Origin: Pseudomonadota bacterium
GTDB lineage: Bacteria > Pseudomonadota > Gammaproteobacteria > Burkholderiales > Burkholderiaceae_C
Assembly: GCA_023436025.1 (NCBI GenBank)
Contig: JAEZKX010000089.1
Coordinates: 1 to 9,016, forward strand
Length of the DNA: 9,016 bases
Reading direction: 5' to 3'
Under the pieces are notes generated by a model that was given only the letters and a program-made list of their open reading frames with translations, was not told the origin of the DNA and ran no database searches. Position numbers and translations under genes: made by a program. Shown in pieces: positions 1 to 6,229 of this stretch (the stretch's first letter is position 1; every line of letters begins with the position of its first letter).

Positions 1-1
1 G

Positions 2-577
2 CCGCGGCCACGCCCCACCGCCCCGCCGGGCCAGGTGCTGCCGGTGGTCGAGCCGCGCCAGGCCCATCCGCGGCCCACGGCGGGGCCGGCGCGCGGCGAC
101 AACGACGTCCTGGGCGTGCCGGTGCGGGTGCAGCCCGAGCCGCTGCGCGAGGCGGCGTCGGGCGTGCCCACGGTTACGCCCACGCCTGACGGCGACTTCT
201 GGCATGCCACCGTGCAGGACCTGGTAGCGCGCGAGGCCGTCACCGCGCTGGTGCGCGAGCTGGCGCTGCAGGCGCAGCTGGTGGCGCGCGACGAGGGCCA
301 TTGGATGCTGCGCGTGGAGCGAGAATCGCTCAACCAGCCGACCAGCCGCGAACGGCTGAAGGCCGCGCTGCAGGCCGCCGGCCATGCGGTCGACCTGTCG
401 GTCGAGGTGGGGCCGGTCACCGACAGCCCGGCGCGGCGCAACGCGGTCGCCGCCTGGCAACGCCAGCAGGCCGCCGAGCAGATCATCCTCAACGATCCCT
501 TCGTGCAGGCGATGCAGAGGGACTTTGGGGCGAAAATCGTGCCTGGCAGCATCAAACCCGTCACCGGGAAACACTAG
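2..577 (+). CDS. dnaX: DNA polymerase III subunit tau/gamma, C-terminal part (5' end outside window)
   Basis: The frame is open from the left edge of the window to a TAG at 575-577, giving the last 191 residues. It starts with a Pro/Ala-rich linker, typical of the disordered region after the clamp-loader ATPase domains. A folded C-terminal domain follows, from about the motif GDFWHATVQDLV onward. The end, NDPFVQAMQRDFGAKIVPGS then IKPV, matches the tail I know from beta-proteobacterial DnaX, where domain V of tau contacts the alpha polymerase subunit. In the cell tau/gamma is the motor of the clamp loader and links polymerases to the replisome. The AAA+ domain, zinc site and any programmed frameshift lie outside the window. 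The stop codon overlaps the Shine-Dalgarno sequence of ybaB 12 bp downstream, consistent with the conserved dnaX-ybaB-recR operon. The GTG at 35 is internal, not a start. Confidence 0.93.
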   Translation, partial: PRPRPTAPPGQVLPVVEPRQAHPRPTAGPARGDNDVLGVPVRVQPEPLREAASGVPTVTPTPDGDFWHATVQDLVAREAVTALVRELALQAQLVARDEGHWMLRVERESLNQPTSRERLKAALQAAGHAVDLSVEVGPVTDSPARRNAVAAWQRQQAAEQIILNDPFVQAMQRDFGAKIVPGSIKPVTGKH

Positions 578-589
578 GAATCTGGAATC

Positions 590-913
590 ATGTTCAACAA
601 GGGACAGCTGGCCGGCCTCATGAAGCAGGCGCAGGCGATGCAGGACAACCTGAAGAAGGCGCAGGACGAGCTCGCCACCATCGAGGTCAGCGGCGAGTCC
701 GGCGCCGGCCTGGTGAAGGTGGTGATGACCTGCAAGCACGACGTCAAGCGCGTGACCATCGACCCGAGCCTGCTGGGCGAGGACAAGGACATGCTGGAAG
801 ACCTCGTCGCCGCCGCCTTCAATGCCGCGGTGCGCAAGGCCGAAGAGACCACCGCCGAAAAAATGGGCAAGCTCACCGCGGGGCTGCCGCCCGGCATGAA
901 GCTTCCCTTCTGA
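590..913 (+). CDS. ybaB: Nucleoid-associated protein YbaB/EbfC
   Basis: A 107-residue protein of normal length for the YbaB/EbfC family of small dimeric DNA-binding proteins that coat the nucleoid. It starts MFNKGQLAGLMKQAQ, and the N-terminal amphipathic helix (about 5-32) fits the family's coiled dimer arm. A beta region (about 30-60, with GAGLVKVVMTCKHDVKRV) carries the basic residues. A second helix rich in Ala/Glu follows, and the C-terminus GLPPGMKLPF is characteristic of the family. The ATG at 590 has AGGAA at 576-580, nine bases upstream and overlapping the dnaX stop codon, so translation is probably coupled to dnaX. Its position between dnaX and recR is the usual one across many bacteria. 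The family's exact role is not settled; it is linked to nucleoid structure and, through operon context, to recombination. Confidence 0.96.
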   Translation: MFNKGQLAGLMKQAQAMQDNLKKAQDELATIEVSGESGAGLVKVVMTCKHDVKRVTIDPSLLGEDKDMLEDLVAAAFNAAVRKAEETTAEKMGKLTAGLPPGMKLPF

Positions 914-1002
914 GGGATGCCGGTCCCCACGCAAGGCACTGCGCGTAGCCGCTGCTCCCGCGGGGGCCGCAATCCGCCGCGCGGCTGCCGGTCGGCGGCC
1001 TG

Positions 1003-1596
1003 ATGGCAGAGCCCTCGCTCCAGGCGCTGATCGAGGCCTTGCGCCGCCTGCCGGGCGTGGGCGTCAAGTCGGCGTCGCGCATGGCCTTCCACCTGCTGCA
1101 GCACGATCGCGAGGGGGCGCAACTGCTCGCGCGCGCGCTGCAGGAAGCGACCACGCGCGTGCGCCACTGCAGCGAATGCAACACCTTCACCGAGGACGAG
1201 GTCTGTTCCACCTGCCGCAGCCCGCAGCGTGACCGCAGCAAGCTGTGCGTGGTCGAGACGCCGGCCGACCAGGCCGCGGTGGAGCGCACCCAGGCCTACA
1301 ACGGCCTGTACTTCGTGTTGATGGGCAAGTTGAGCCCGCTGGACGGCATCGGCCCCAAGGACATCGGCCTGGCCAAGCTGTTTTCGCGTGCCACCAATGG
1401 GGAGGTGCAGGAAGTGATCCTGGCGACCAATTTCACCGCCGAGGGCGAGGCCACCGCGCATGTGATCGCCGAGGCGCTCAAGCAGCGCGGCCTGAAGGTG
1501 TCGCGGCTCGCCCGCGGGGTGCCCGCCGGCAGCGAACTGGAGTACGTGGACCTGGGGACCATCGCGCACGCGCTCGTGGACAGGAGGAGCAGATGA
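1003..1596 (+). CDS. recR: Recombination mediator protein RecR
   Basis: A 197-residue full-length RecR, which with RecO (and RecF) loads RecA onto SSB-coated single-stranded DNA at gaps. The N-terminal helix-hairpin-helix contains LPGVGVKSASRMAF (16-29). A C4 zinc finger has Cys56, Cys59, Cys68 and Cys71 (CSEC...CSTC). The Toprim domain spans roughly 80-175 and includes VVE (83-85). The C-terminal motif ARGVPAGSELEYVD (170-183) is the conserved Walker-B-like end. The ATG at 1003 gives the expected start MAEPSLQALIEALRRLPG; the frame upstream is open only back to a TAG at 946-948 and offers no ATG, GTG or TTG. The Shine-Dalgarno sequence is weak (GGCGG region at 994-998). An 89-bp GC-rich spacer follows ybaB, with no obvious U-run terminator, so it probably stays in the dnaX operon. 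Confidence 0.97.
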   Translation: MAEPSLQALIEALRRLPGVGVKSASRMAFHLLQHDREGAQLLARALQEATTRVRHCSECNTFTEDEVCSTCRSPQRDRSKLCVVETPADQAAVERTQAYNGLYFVLMGKLSPLDGIGPKDIGLAKLFSRATNGEVQEVILATNFTAEGEATAHVIAEALKQRGLKVSRLARGVPAGSELEYVDLGTIAHALVDRRSR

Positions 1597-2006
1597 ACAT
1601 GGCCCGCATGACGGTTGCCTACTGGTGCGTGCTGGTGGCGGCGCTGCTGCCGCTGGCGTGCGCGTGGGTCGCCAAGTATCCGGGCTTCGGCAAGCCGCGC
1701 AGCCAGGGCGGCTTCGACAACGCCGAGCCGCGCGCCTGGCTCGCGCGCCAGCAAGGCTGGTCGGCCCGCGCCAACGCGGCGCAGGCCAACTCCTTCGAGG
1801 CGCTGCCGTTCTTCATCGGCGCGGTGATCATCGCCCACCAGCTGGGCGCGCCGCAAACGCGGCTGGACATCCTGGCCGTGCTGTTCATCACGCTGCGCAT
1901 CATCTACGTGCTGATGTACGTCGCGGGATTGCCGCGCACGCGTTCGGCGATCTGGGCGCTCGCACTGCTCGTCAACGTCGGCATCTTCCTCAGCGGCTGG
2001 CGCTGA
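1593..2006 (+). CDS. MAPEG family membrane protein
   Basis: A 137-residue hydrophobic protein with four likely membrane segments (about 7-27, 69-84, 92-111 and 117-134). The motif RANAAQANSFEALPFF (59-74) is the hallmark of the MAPEG superfamily (membrane-associated proteins in eicosanoid and glutathione metabolism), where Arg, Asn and Glu lie on the cytoplasmic side of helix 2. Bacterial members are small integral inner-membrane proteins, mostly of unknown substrate; some are microsomal glutathione-S-transferase-like. The ATG at 1593 overlaps the recR TGA as ATGA and has a strong AGGAGG at 1582-1587, five bases upstream, so I chose it over the in-frame ATG at 1599. The arrangement implies coupled expression with recR, although no functional link is known. 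The gene sits at the 3' end of the apparent operon, before a hairpin at 2011-2030. Confidence 0.9.
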   Translation: MNMARMTVAYWCVLVAALLPLACAWVAKYPGFGKPRSQGGFDNAEPRAWLARQQGWSARANAAQANSFEALPFFIGAVIIAHQLGAPQTRLDILAVLFITLRIIYVLMYVAGLPRTRSAIWALALLVNVGIFLSGWR

Positions 2007-2010
2007 CGCG

Positions 2011-2030
2011 TTTGCCGCGCCTGCGGCAAA
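2011..2030. terminator. Hairpin after the dnaX-ybaB-recR-MAPEG operon
   Basis: A perfect 8-bp inverted repeat, TTTGCCGC - GCCT - GCGGCAAA, starts five bases after the MAPEG stop codon. It lies where an operon terminator is expected, but no T-run follows on the plus strand. It is therefore not a canonical intrinsic terminator and may act with Rho or as a 3'-end stabiliser. Confidence 0.4.
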
Positions 2031-2040
2031 AGCCTTGCAC

Positions 2041-2117
2041 GGGGTTACGTGGAAACCCGCAGGGGATGGTCCCGATGCTGGGGGCAGGGGGCTGCGACTA
2101 ACCTCCTGCCATCCCAG
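2041..2117 (+). promoter_or_regulatory. Structured 5' leader of the substrate-binding protein gene
   Basis: Three successive potential RNA hairpins fill the space before the binding-protein gene. The first pairs GGGTT (2042-2046) with AACCC (2054-2058). The second pairs GGGA (2063-2066) with TCCC (2070-2073) and can be extended by GCA/TGC at 2059-2061 and 2076-2078. The third is large: CTGGG (2078-2082) pairs with CCCAG (2113-2117), and GGCAGGGGG (2083-2091) pairs with CCTCCTGCC (2102-2110). That gives 14 pairs with one G-U, a two-base bulge and a 10-base loop. The segment CCTC (2102-2105) could instead pair with GAGG of the Shine-Dalgarno region (2127-2130). GGGATGG (2063-2069) could pair with CCATCCC (2109-2115) as an alternative fold. 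I do not recognise a known riboswitch class, and regulation is inferred only from the pairing. Confidence 0.4.
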
Positions 2118-2140
2118 AAGAACGGTGAGGTTTCCCTTCC

Positions 2141-3157
2141 ATGTCGCCCGGCACGCTCAATCGCCGCAGGTTCGCGCTGCTCGCCGCCGCCGCGGTGGCA
2201 GCGCCGTCGCTGCGCGCGCAGGGCAAGCCCGAGAAGGCGCGCGTGGCGGTGGCTGCCACGGGCAAGGCGGCCATCCACTACCTGCCGCTGACCATCGCGG
2301 AGCAACTGGGCTACTTCAAGGCCGAGGGTCTCGAGGTCGACGTGATCGAACAGGCCCACGGCGCCGGTGCCGCCGCCGATGTGATCGCCGGTTCCTACGA
2401 GCACACCATCGCCTTGCAAAGCCGCAGCCTGCCGCACCAGTCCTTCGTGCTCCTGGGGCGCGCACCGCAGATCGCCATGGGCGTCTCGACCCGGGCGGTG
2501 CCGAACTACCGCACCATCGCCGACCTGCGTGGACGCCGCATCGGCGTTTCGGCCACCGGCTCGTCGACCAACATGGTGGCCAACCTCGTGCTCACCCGCG
2601 GCGGCCTGCGCAACACCGACGTCAGCTACGTCGGCGTCGGCGCCTCCACCGGCGCGCTCGCGGCCTTCCGCTCGGGGCAGATCGACGCCATGAGCAACAC
2701 CGATCCGCTGATGACCATGCTCGAACAAAAGGGCGATGTACGCATCATCGGCGACACCCGCACGCTCAAGGGGACGCAGGAGGTCTTCGGCGGGCCCATG
2801 CCCGCGGCCTGCCTCTATGCTCCTTCGGAGTTCGTCGCCAGGCACCCTAACACCTGCCAGGCGCTGGCCAATGCCATCGTGCACGGGCTCAAGTGGCTGC
2901 AGACGGCGGGCCCCAGCGACATCATCAAGGCGGTGCCCGAGTCCTACCTGCTCGGTGACCGCGCCCTGTACCTGGCCTCGTTCAACAAGGTGCGCGAGGC
3001 CATCTCGATCGATGGCATGCTGCCCGACGAAGGCGCGAGGACGGCACTCAAGGCCCTCGCGGCCTTCGAGCCCGGCGTGAAGGAGAGCCGCATCGAGCTG
3101 GCGCGCACCTATACGAACGAGTTCGCGCGGCGCGCCAAGGAGAAGTTCAAGGCCTAG
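2141..3157 (+). CDS. NitT/TauT-family ABC transporter substrate-binding protein (orphan)
   Basis: A 338-residue periplasmic solute-binding protein of the NMT1/THI5-like or SsuA/TauA type, the receptors of ABC importers for nitrate, sulfonates, taurine, pyrimidine precursors and related small molecules. The N-terminus NRRRFALLAAAAVAAPSLRA looks like a twin-arginine signal peptide, with cleavage probable near residue 26. The mature part shows the family phrases LTIAEQLGYFKAEGLEVDVIE (about 51-71), IADLRGRRIGVSATGSSTN (about 126-144) and a second lobe with GQIDAMSNTDP. The ATG at 2141 is preceded by GTGAGG at 2125-2130, ten bases upstream. No permease or ATPase gene is adjacent: MAPEG/recR lies upstream and a convergent unrelated gene downstream. 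The partner transporter must therefore be elsewhere, or the protein serves a shared one. The ligand cannot be told from sequence. A strong terminator follows at 3182-3206. Confidence 0.88.
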   Translation: MSPGTLNRRRFALLAAAAVAAPSLRAQGKPEKARVAVAATGKAAIHYLPLTIAEQLGYFKAEGLEVDVIEQAHGAGAAADVIAGSYEHTIALQSRSLPHQSFVLLGRAPQIAMGVSTRAVPNYRTIADLRGRRIGVSATGSSTNMVANLVLTRGGLRNTDVSYVGVGASTGALAAFRSGQIDAMSNTDPLMTMLEQKGDVRIIGDTRTLKGTQEVFGGPMPAACLYAPSEFVARHPNTCQALANAIVHGLKWLQTAGPSDIIKAVPESYLLGDRALYLASFNKVREAISIDGMLPDEGARTALKALAAFEPGVKESRIELARTYTNEFARRAKEKFKA

Positions 3158-3181
3158 ACACGCGCGCGCCGCCCCCAGAAG

Positions 3182-3206
3182 AAAGGGCCCCGTGGGGCCC
3201 TTTGTT
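3182..3206. terminator. Bidirectional intrinsic terminator
   Basis: A 9-bp perfect stem, AAAGGGCCC (3182-3190) with GGGCCCTTT (3195-3203), has loop CGTG and is followed by GTT. Read on the minus strand, the same stem is followed by TTTCTTCT. It lies between the stop codons of two convergent genes (3157 plus, 3217 minus) and can serve both. Confidence 0.85.
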
Positions 3207-3216
3207 CCTCGTGGCC

Positions 3217-3717
3217 TCAGCTGCGGCGCCGGTCGTACGGGTGCGAATCGCGCGCGTTGCGCACGCCGTCACCGTCGATGTCACGGTCGTCGCGGTTGCG
3301 GATGCCGTCGCGGTCCAGGTCGCCCATGGGGTGCGTGCGGTCGAAGCGGCGGTTGTCGTTGCGTGCATCCGCGTAGTTGGGAATGCCGTCGCGGTCGCGG
3401 TCGCCCATGGGTCCGCGCGCCTGCCAGCTGCCGCCCACCAGCACCCACTGGCCGTTGCCGCGCTGCACCCAGCGGCGCTCCTGCCAGTCGTAGCCGTTGC
3501 GCGCGCTCATCCAGCGCCCAGGCACCCACACGTAGCGGTTGCCCTGCCAGGCGTAGTGGCCGGCGTCCCAGACGTAGCCGGGCCGCGGCGCGGGAACCGC
3601 CTCGTACTGAGGCGCCGGCGGCGCGACCTGCACCACGAACTGCTGGGCCTGGGCGGCGGTGCCCAAGCCCATCAGGGACGCGGCCAAGGTGGCGCCGAGG
3701 AGGAATTTTCTTTGCAT
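3217..3717 (-). CDS. Secreted protein with YXWGXW-type repeats and TSP3-like calcium-binding repeats
   Basis: A 166-residue exported protein. Residues 1-24 form a signal peptide (MQRKFLLGATLAASL..., cleavage likely after AQA). Residues 42-100 are Trp/Tyr-rich, with PGYVWDAGHYAWQGNRYVWV, PGRW, RRWVQ and GGSWQ, resembling the YXWGXW/WXXGXW repeat families of proteobacterial envelope proteins. From 104 on come Asp-rich repeats: MGDRDRDGIPN, MGDLDRDGIRN and DIDGDGVRN. Their DxDxDGxxN pattern is that of thrombospondin type-3 calcium-binding loops. The first two units (104-130 and 131-157) are a 27-residue duplication visible in the DNA. The ATG at 3717 (minus) has AAGGAG at 3724-3729, six bases upstream, a strong ribosome site. 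It is probably a periplasmic or surface calcium-binding protein; its function is unknown. Its only near partner is the convergent binding-protein gene, and mltD lies 239 bp upstream on the same strand. Confidence 0.85.
   Translation of the reverse strand: MQRKFLLGATLAASLMGLGTAAQAQQFVVQVAPPAPQYEAVPAPRPGYVWDAGHYAWQGNRYVWVPGRWMSARNGYDWQERRWVQRGNGQWVLVGGSWQARGPMGDRDRDGIPNYADARNDNRRFDRTHPMGDLDRDGIRNRDDRDIDGDGVRNARDSHPYDRRRS
3302..3411 (-). repeat. 81-bp-period internal duplication in the TSP3-like region
   Basis: The 29-bp segments at 3302-3330 and 3383-3411 agree at 27 positions; both contain ATGCCGTCGCGGT and GGTCGCCCATGGG. The 81-bp offset equals 27 codons, so the coding repeat MGD-x-DRDGI-x-N has been duplicated in frame. 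The mismatches are CA versus GC at the centre. Confidence 0.8.
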
Positions 3718-3956
3718 GACTTACTCCTTTTGGATTGCTATGTTCCTACTGTGGTCGAGAAGGAACGCGCAATGCGCCGGACCGCGGCCGTTAAGTTCGT
3801 CGGATGGGTCCTGCGTCAGGAGCAGGTGGTTACAGGCAGACGCCAGCGCGTCACACCCGTGCACGTGCGTGTGCGAAAAGTCCGCCCCTGGATGGACGCT
3901 TATTCGAAGGGTCCGCCCCTTGGGCGGCACTTCGTCTGCGTCCGAGCGTCGCCGCT
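3718..3956 (-). other. Intergenic region between mltD and the YXWGXW-type gene
   Basis: No gene is supported here. Near the YXWGXW-type gene (minus strand) lie a possible -35 TTGCGC (3772 down to 3767) and, 18 bases on, a poor -10 TAGGAA, so a promoter is plausible but weak. An inverted repeat GTTCCT (3742-3747) / AGGAAC (3761-3766) overlaps this region. Near the mltD end are a CCGCCC-AAG-GGGCGG hairpin (3913-3927) and a 4-bp stem followed by TTTT (3897 down to 3876), both possible but weak mltD terminators. The octamer TCCGCCCC occurs twice (3881-3888 and 3912-3919). Confidence 0.4.
3876..3927 (-). terminator. Possible terminator region of the gloB-mltD operon
   Basis: Downstream of mltD on the minus strand, a 6-bp hairpin CCGCCC - AAG - GGGCGG (3927 to 3913) is followed by ACCCTTCG. 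A second short stem, GTCC ... GGAC (3897 to 3880), runs directly into TTTT. Neither is a strong intrinsic terminator; the position is what makes one likely. Confidence 0.3.
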
Positions 3957-5459
3957 TCAGCGGCGCTTCTGCTTCTGGATGGCGGGCCGGCGAGCCGGCG
4001 CCTTGGTCGTGGCCTTGGCAGGGGCGCTGGCGCGCACCGAGGCCCGCGCCGCCGCGCGCACCGGCAGGTGCAGCACCAGCTGCTGGCCGGCCTTCAGCAC
4101 GGCCGATGCGCCGAGATCGTTCCATGCGGCCACCTGCGCCGCCGTCACCTTGTAGCGGCGCGCGATGCTGGCCAGCGAGTCCTTGCGGCCGGCGCGCACC
4201 ACCGTGCGGCGGGTGACGACTTCAGGCGCCAGGTTCAGCTGGCCGTGGTCGGCCACGTGGCTAGCGACGTCGTCGGCGCTGTCCTTGCGCGGCACCATCA
4301 GCACCGAGCCGGCCTTGATCAGCATGCGCGGCGGAATGCTGTTGGCCGCGCGCAGGCTGTCCTCGCTCATGCCGTGGCGGCGGGCGGCCTCGGACACGCT
4401 CATGGTGGCGGGGGCGCTCCACGCGGTCCAGCTGGCGAACGCGCCCTCGTTGTGGGCGTCGAAGTTGCGCTTGAAGACCGTGGCGTTGTCCCAGGGCAGC
4501 AGGATCTGCGGCGTCCCCGCGGCCAGGATCACCGGCCGGTTCAACTGCGGGTTGAGGGCCTTGAAGTCGTCCAGCGGCACGTCGGCCAGGCGCGCGGCGA
4601 GCTCGACGTCCATGTCGCGCGTGAGCGTGACGGTCTGGAAGTAGGGGTGGTTCTCGATCAGCGGCAGTTCGGCGCGGAAGCTCTCCGGGTTGGCCACGAT
4701 GTTCTTCACCGCCTGCAGCTTGGGCACGTAGTTGCGTGTCTCGTCGGGCATGTTCAGGTCGGCGTAGCCCGTGCCCAGGCCGGCGCGCTGGTTGCGCTGG
4801 ATGGCGCGGCCGACGTTGCCTTCGCCCCAGTTGTAGGCGGCCAGCGCCAGGTGCCAGTCGCCGAACATGCCATGCAGGCGCTGCAGGTAGTCCAGCGCCG
4901 CGCGGGTCGAGGCCAGCACGCTGCGGCGGTCGTCGCGGAAGAAGTTCTGCTTGAGGTCGAAATCCTTGCCGGTGGCCGGCATGAACTGCCACATGCCGGC
5001 GGCGCGCGCGCTCGACACCGCCTGCGGGTTGAACGCGCTCTCGATGAAGGGCAGCAGCGCCAGCTCGCTGGGCATGCCGCGGCGCTCGAGTTCCTCGACG
5101 ATGTGGAACAGGTATTTGCGCGAGCGGTCCGTCATGCGCTGCATGTAGTCGGGCCGCGAGGCATACCATTGCTCGTGCCGGCGCACCAGGTCGTTGTCCA
5201 GCTCCGGCATCGAGAAGCGGCCGCGGATGCGGTGCCACAGGTCGGGCGGCGGCTCCAGCGAGGCGACGCCCTGCGACACCAGCACGGCCGGCTCCAGCGC
5301 GCTGAGCGGGCCGGAAGGGATGACGGCCGGCAGCTTGGCGGAGGCGGTGGGTTTGCCGGCGGTGACGGCGGTGGTGGTGGAGGAACCCTCCGGACCCTGG
5401 GTGGTGGCACAGCCGGCGAGCACCAGGGCGGCCAGGACGAGAAGAGGGGACTGCTTCAT
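3957..5459 (-). CDS. mltD: Membrane-bound lytic murein transglycosylase D (lipoprotein, two LysM domains)
   Basis: A 500-residue peptidoglycan lytic transglycosylase, which cleaves the MurNAc-GlcNAc bond to give 1,6-anhydro-MurNAc ends during wall remodelling. Residues 1-17 are a lipoprotein signal with lipobox LAGC (Cys17), implying outer-membrane anchoring. The SLT domain (about 115-250) has catalytic Glu140 in LPFIESAFNPQAVS, followed by AGMWQFMPATG (154-164) and LALAAYNWGEGNVGRAI (204-220), the family 1E signature. Two LysM peptidoglycan-binding modules follow, about 352-390 (MSVSEAARRHGMSEDSLRAAN...) and 419-466 (TVVRAGRKDSLASIARRYKV...). The tail from 467 is Ala/Lys/Arg-rich (ending QKQKRR). 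The ATG at 5459 forms ATGA with the gloB stop codon, so translation is probably coupled. This start gives an intact lipoprotein signal; the much longer open frame upstream is only antisense read-through. Confidence 0.95.
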   Translation of the reverse strand: MKQSPLLVLAALVLAGCATTQGPEGSSTTTAVTAGKPTASAKLPAVIPSGPLSALEPAVLVSQGVASLEPPPDLWHRIRGRFSMPELDNDLVRRHEQWYASRPDYMQRMTDRSRKYLFHIVEELERRGMPSELALLPFIESAFNPQAVSSARAAGMWQFMPATGKDFDLKQNFFRDDRRSVLASTRAALDYLQRLHGMFGDWHLALAAYNWGEGNVGRAIQRNQRAGLGTGYADLNMPDETRNYVPKLQAVKNIVANPESFRAELPLIENHPYFQTVTLTRDMDVELAARLADVPLDDFKALNPQLNRPVILAAGTPQILLPWDNATVFKRNFDAHNEGAFASWTAWSAPATMSVSEAARRHGMSEDSLRAANSIPPRMLIKAGSVLMVPRKDSADDVASHVADHGQLNLAPEVVTRRTVVRAGRKDSLASIARRYKVTAAQVAAWNDLGASAVLKAGQQLVLHLPVRAAARASVRASAPAKATTKAPARRPAIQKQKRR

Positions 5460-6229
5460 CTGAACTCGTTCTTCCATTGGCGGATGGCCGCGAACACCGC
5501 GACTTCGTCTTGCTCGTCCGCGCCCGCATGGGCATGCGCCGACCGCGTGACTTCGGGCGCGCGCGTGCGCAGGAAGGGGTTGATCGCCTTCTCCGTGCCG
5601 ATGGTGGTCGGCAGGGTGGGCTCGCCGCGCGCGCGCTGCTGCTCGCATTGTTGCCGGTAACGGGCGAGATCGGGGTTGCCGGGCTCCACCACCGTGGCAA
5701 ATTTCAGGTTCGAGAGGGTGTATTCGTGCGTGCAACAGACACGCGTGGCGTCCGGCAGGGCGGCCAGCTTGCGCAGCGACTGCAGCATCTGGGACGGCGT
5801 GCCCTCGAACAGGCGGCCGCAGCCGCCGGAGAACAGGGTGTCGCCGCAGAACAGCAGCGGGCGGCCGTCGACGTCGGCGCAGTAGTAGGCGATGTGGCCG
5901 GCGGTGTGGCCGGGCACCTCGAATACCTCGAAATGCAGGCCCAGCACGTCGACGTGGTCGCCCTCGGCGAGCGGCGTGAAGGGCGGGGGGATGGACTCGC
6001 GCGCCGGACCCCAGACCTGCGCGCCGGTGGCCTCGCGCAGCGCGTCGACGCCCCCCGTGTGATCCTGGTGGTGATGCGTGACTAGAATCGCGTGCAGTTG
6101 CAGGCCGGTCTTCTCGAGGAAAGTCCGAACGGGCTGCGCGTCGCCGGGATCGACGACGAGCGCCCGCTGTCCGTCGTGCAACAGCCACAGGTAATTGTCC
6201 TGGAAGGCGGGCAGCGGGATCAAATTCAT
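5456..6229 (-). CDS. gloB: Hydroxyacylglutathione hydrolase (glyoxalase II)
   Basis: A 257-residue metallo-beta-lactamase-fold enzyme that hydrolyses S-D-lactoylglutathione to D-lactate and glutathione, the second step of methylglyoxal detoxification in the cytoplasm. The binuclear metal site is complete: THHHQDH (His52, His54, Asp56, His57), His108 in PGHTAGH, bridging Asp130 in FCGDTLF and His168 in THEYTLSN. The glutathione-binding region includes CGRLFEG (137-143) and NPFLR (217-221). The start MNLIPLPAFQDNYLW is the usual GloB N-terminus, so the ATG at 6229 is well supported even though no Shine-Dalgarno sequence precedes it. It is first in a two-gene operon with mltD (4-bp ATGA overlap). 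Its start codon overlaps that of the divergent methyltransferase gene. Confidence 0.96.
   Translation of the reverse strand: MNLIPLPAFQDNYLWLLHDGQRALVVDPGDAQPVRTFLEKTGLQLHAILVTHHHQDHTGGVDALREATGAQVWGPARESIPPPFTPLAEGDHVDVLGLHFEVFEVPGHTAGHIAYYCADVDGRPLLFCGDTLFSGGCGRLFEGTPSQMLQSLRKLAALPDATRVCCTHEYTLSNLKFATVVEPGNPDLARYRQQCEQQRARGEPTLPTTIGTEKAINPFLRTRAPEVTRSAHAHAGADEQDEVAVFAAIRQWKNEFR

Noticed and set aside
574..1569. Long minus-strand open frame across ybaB and recR
   Set aside because: It is antisense to two well-conserved genes with intact motifs and has no recognisable protein features.
2031..2140. Known riboswitch classes (TPP, cobalamin, guanidine, c-di-GMP-I, SAH) for the structured leader
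   Set aside because: I looked for their conserved core motifs, such as the TPP CTGAGA and the cobalamin box, and did not find them. Only the generic hairpins are supported.
3302..3411. CRISPR-like or mobile-element repeat
   Set aside because: There are only two copies, in frame at 81 bp, encoding the same protein motif, so this is an internal coding duplication.
3804..5660. Plus-strand open frame of about 618 codons opposite mltD
   Set aside because: Its translation is Arg/Gly/Ala/His-rich with no domain, and it lies antisense to a well-supported enzyme gene.
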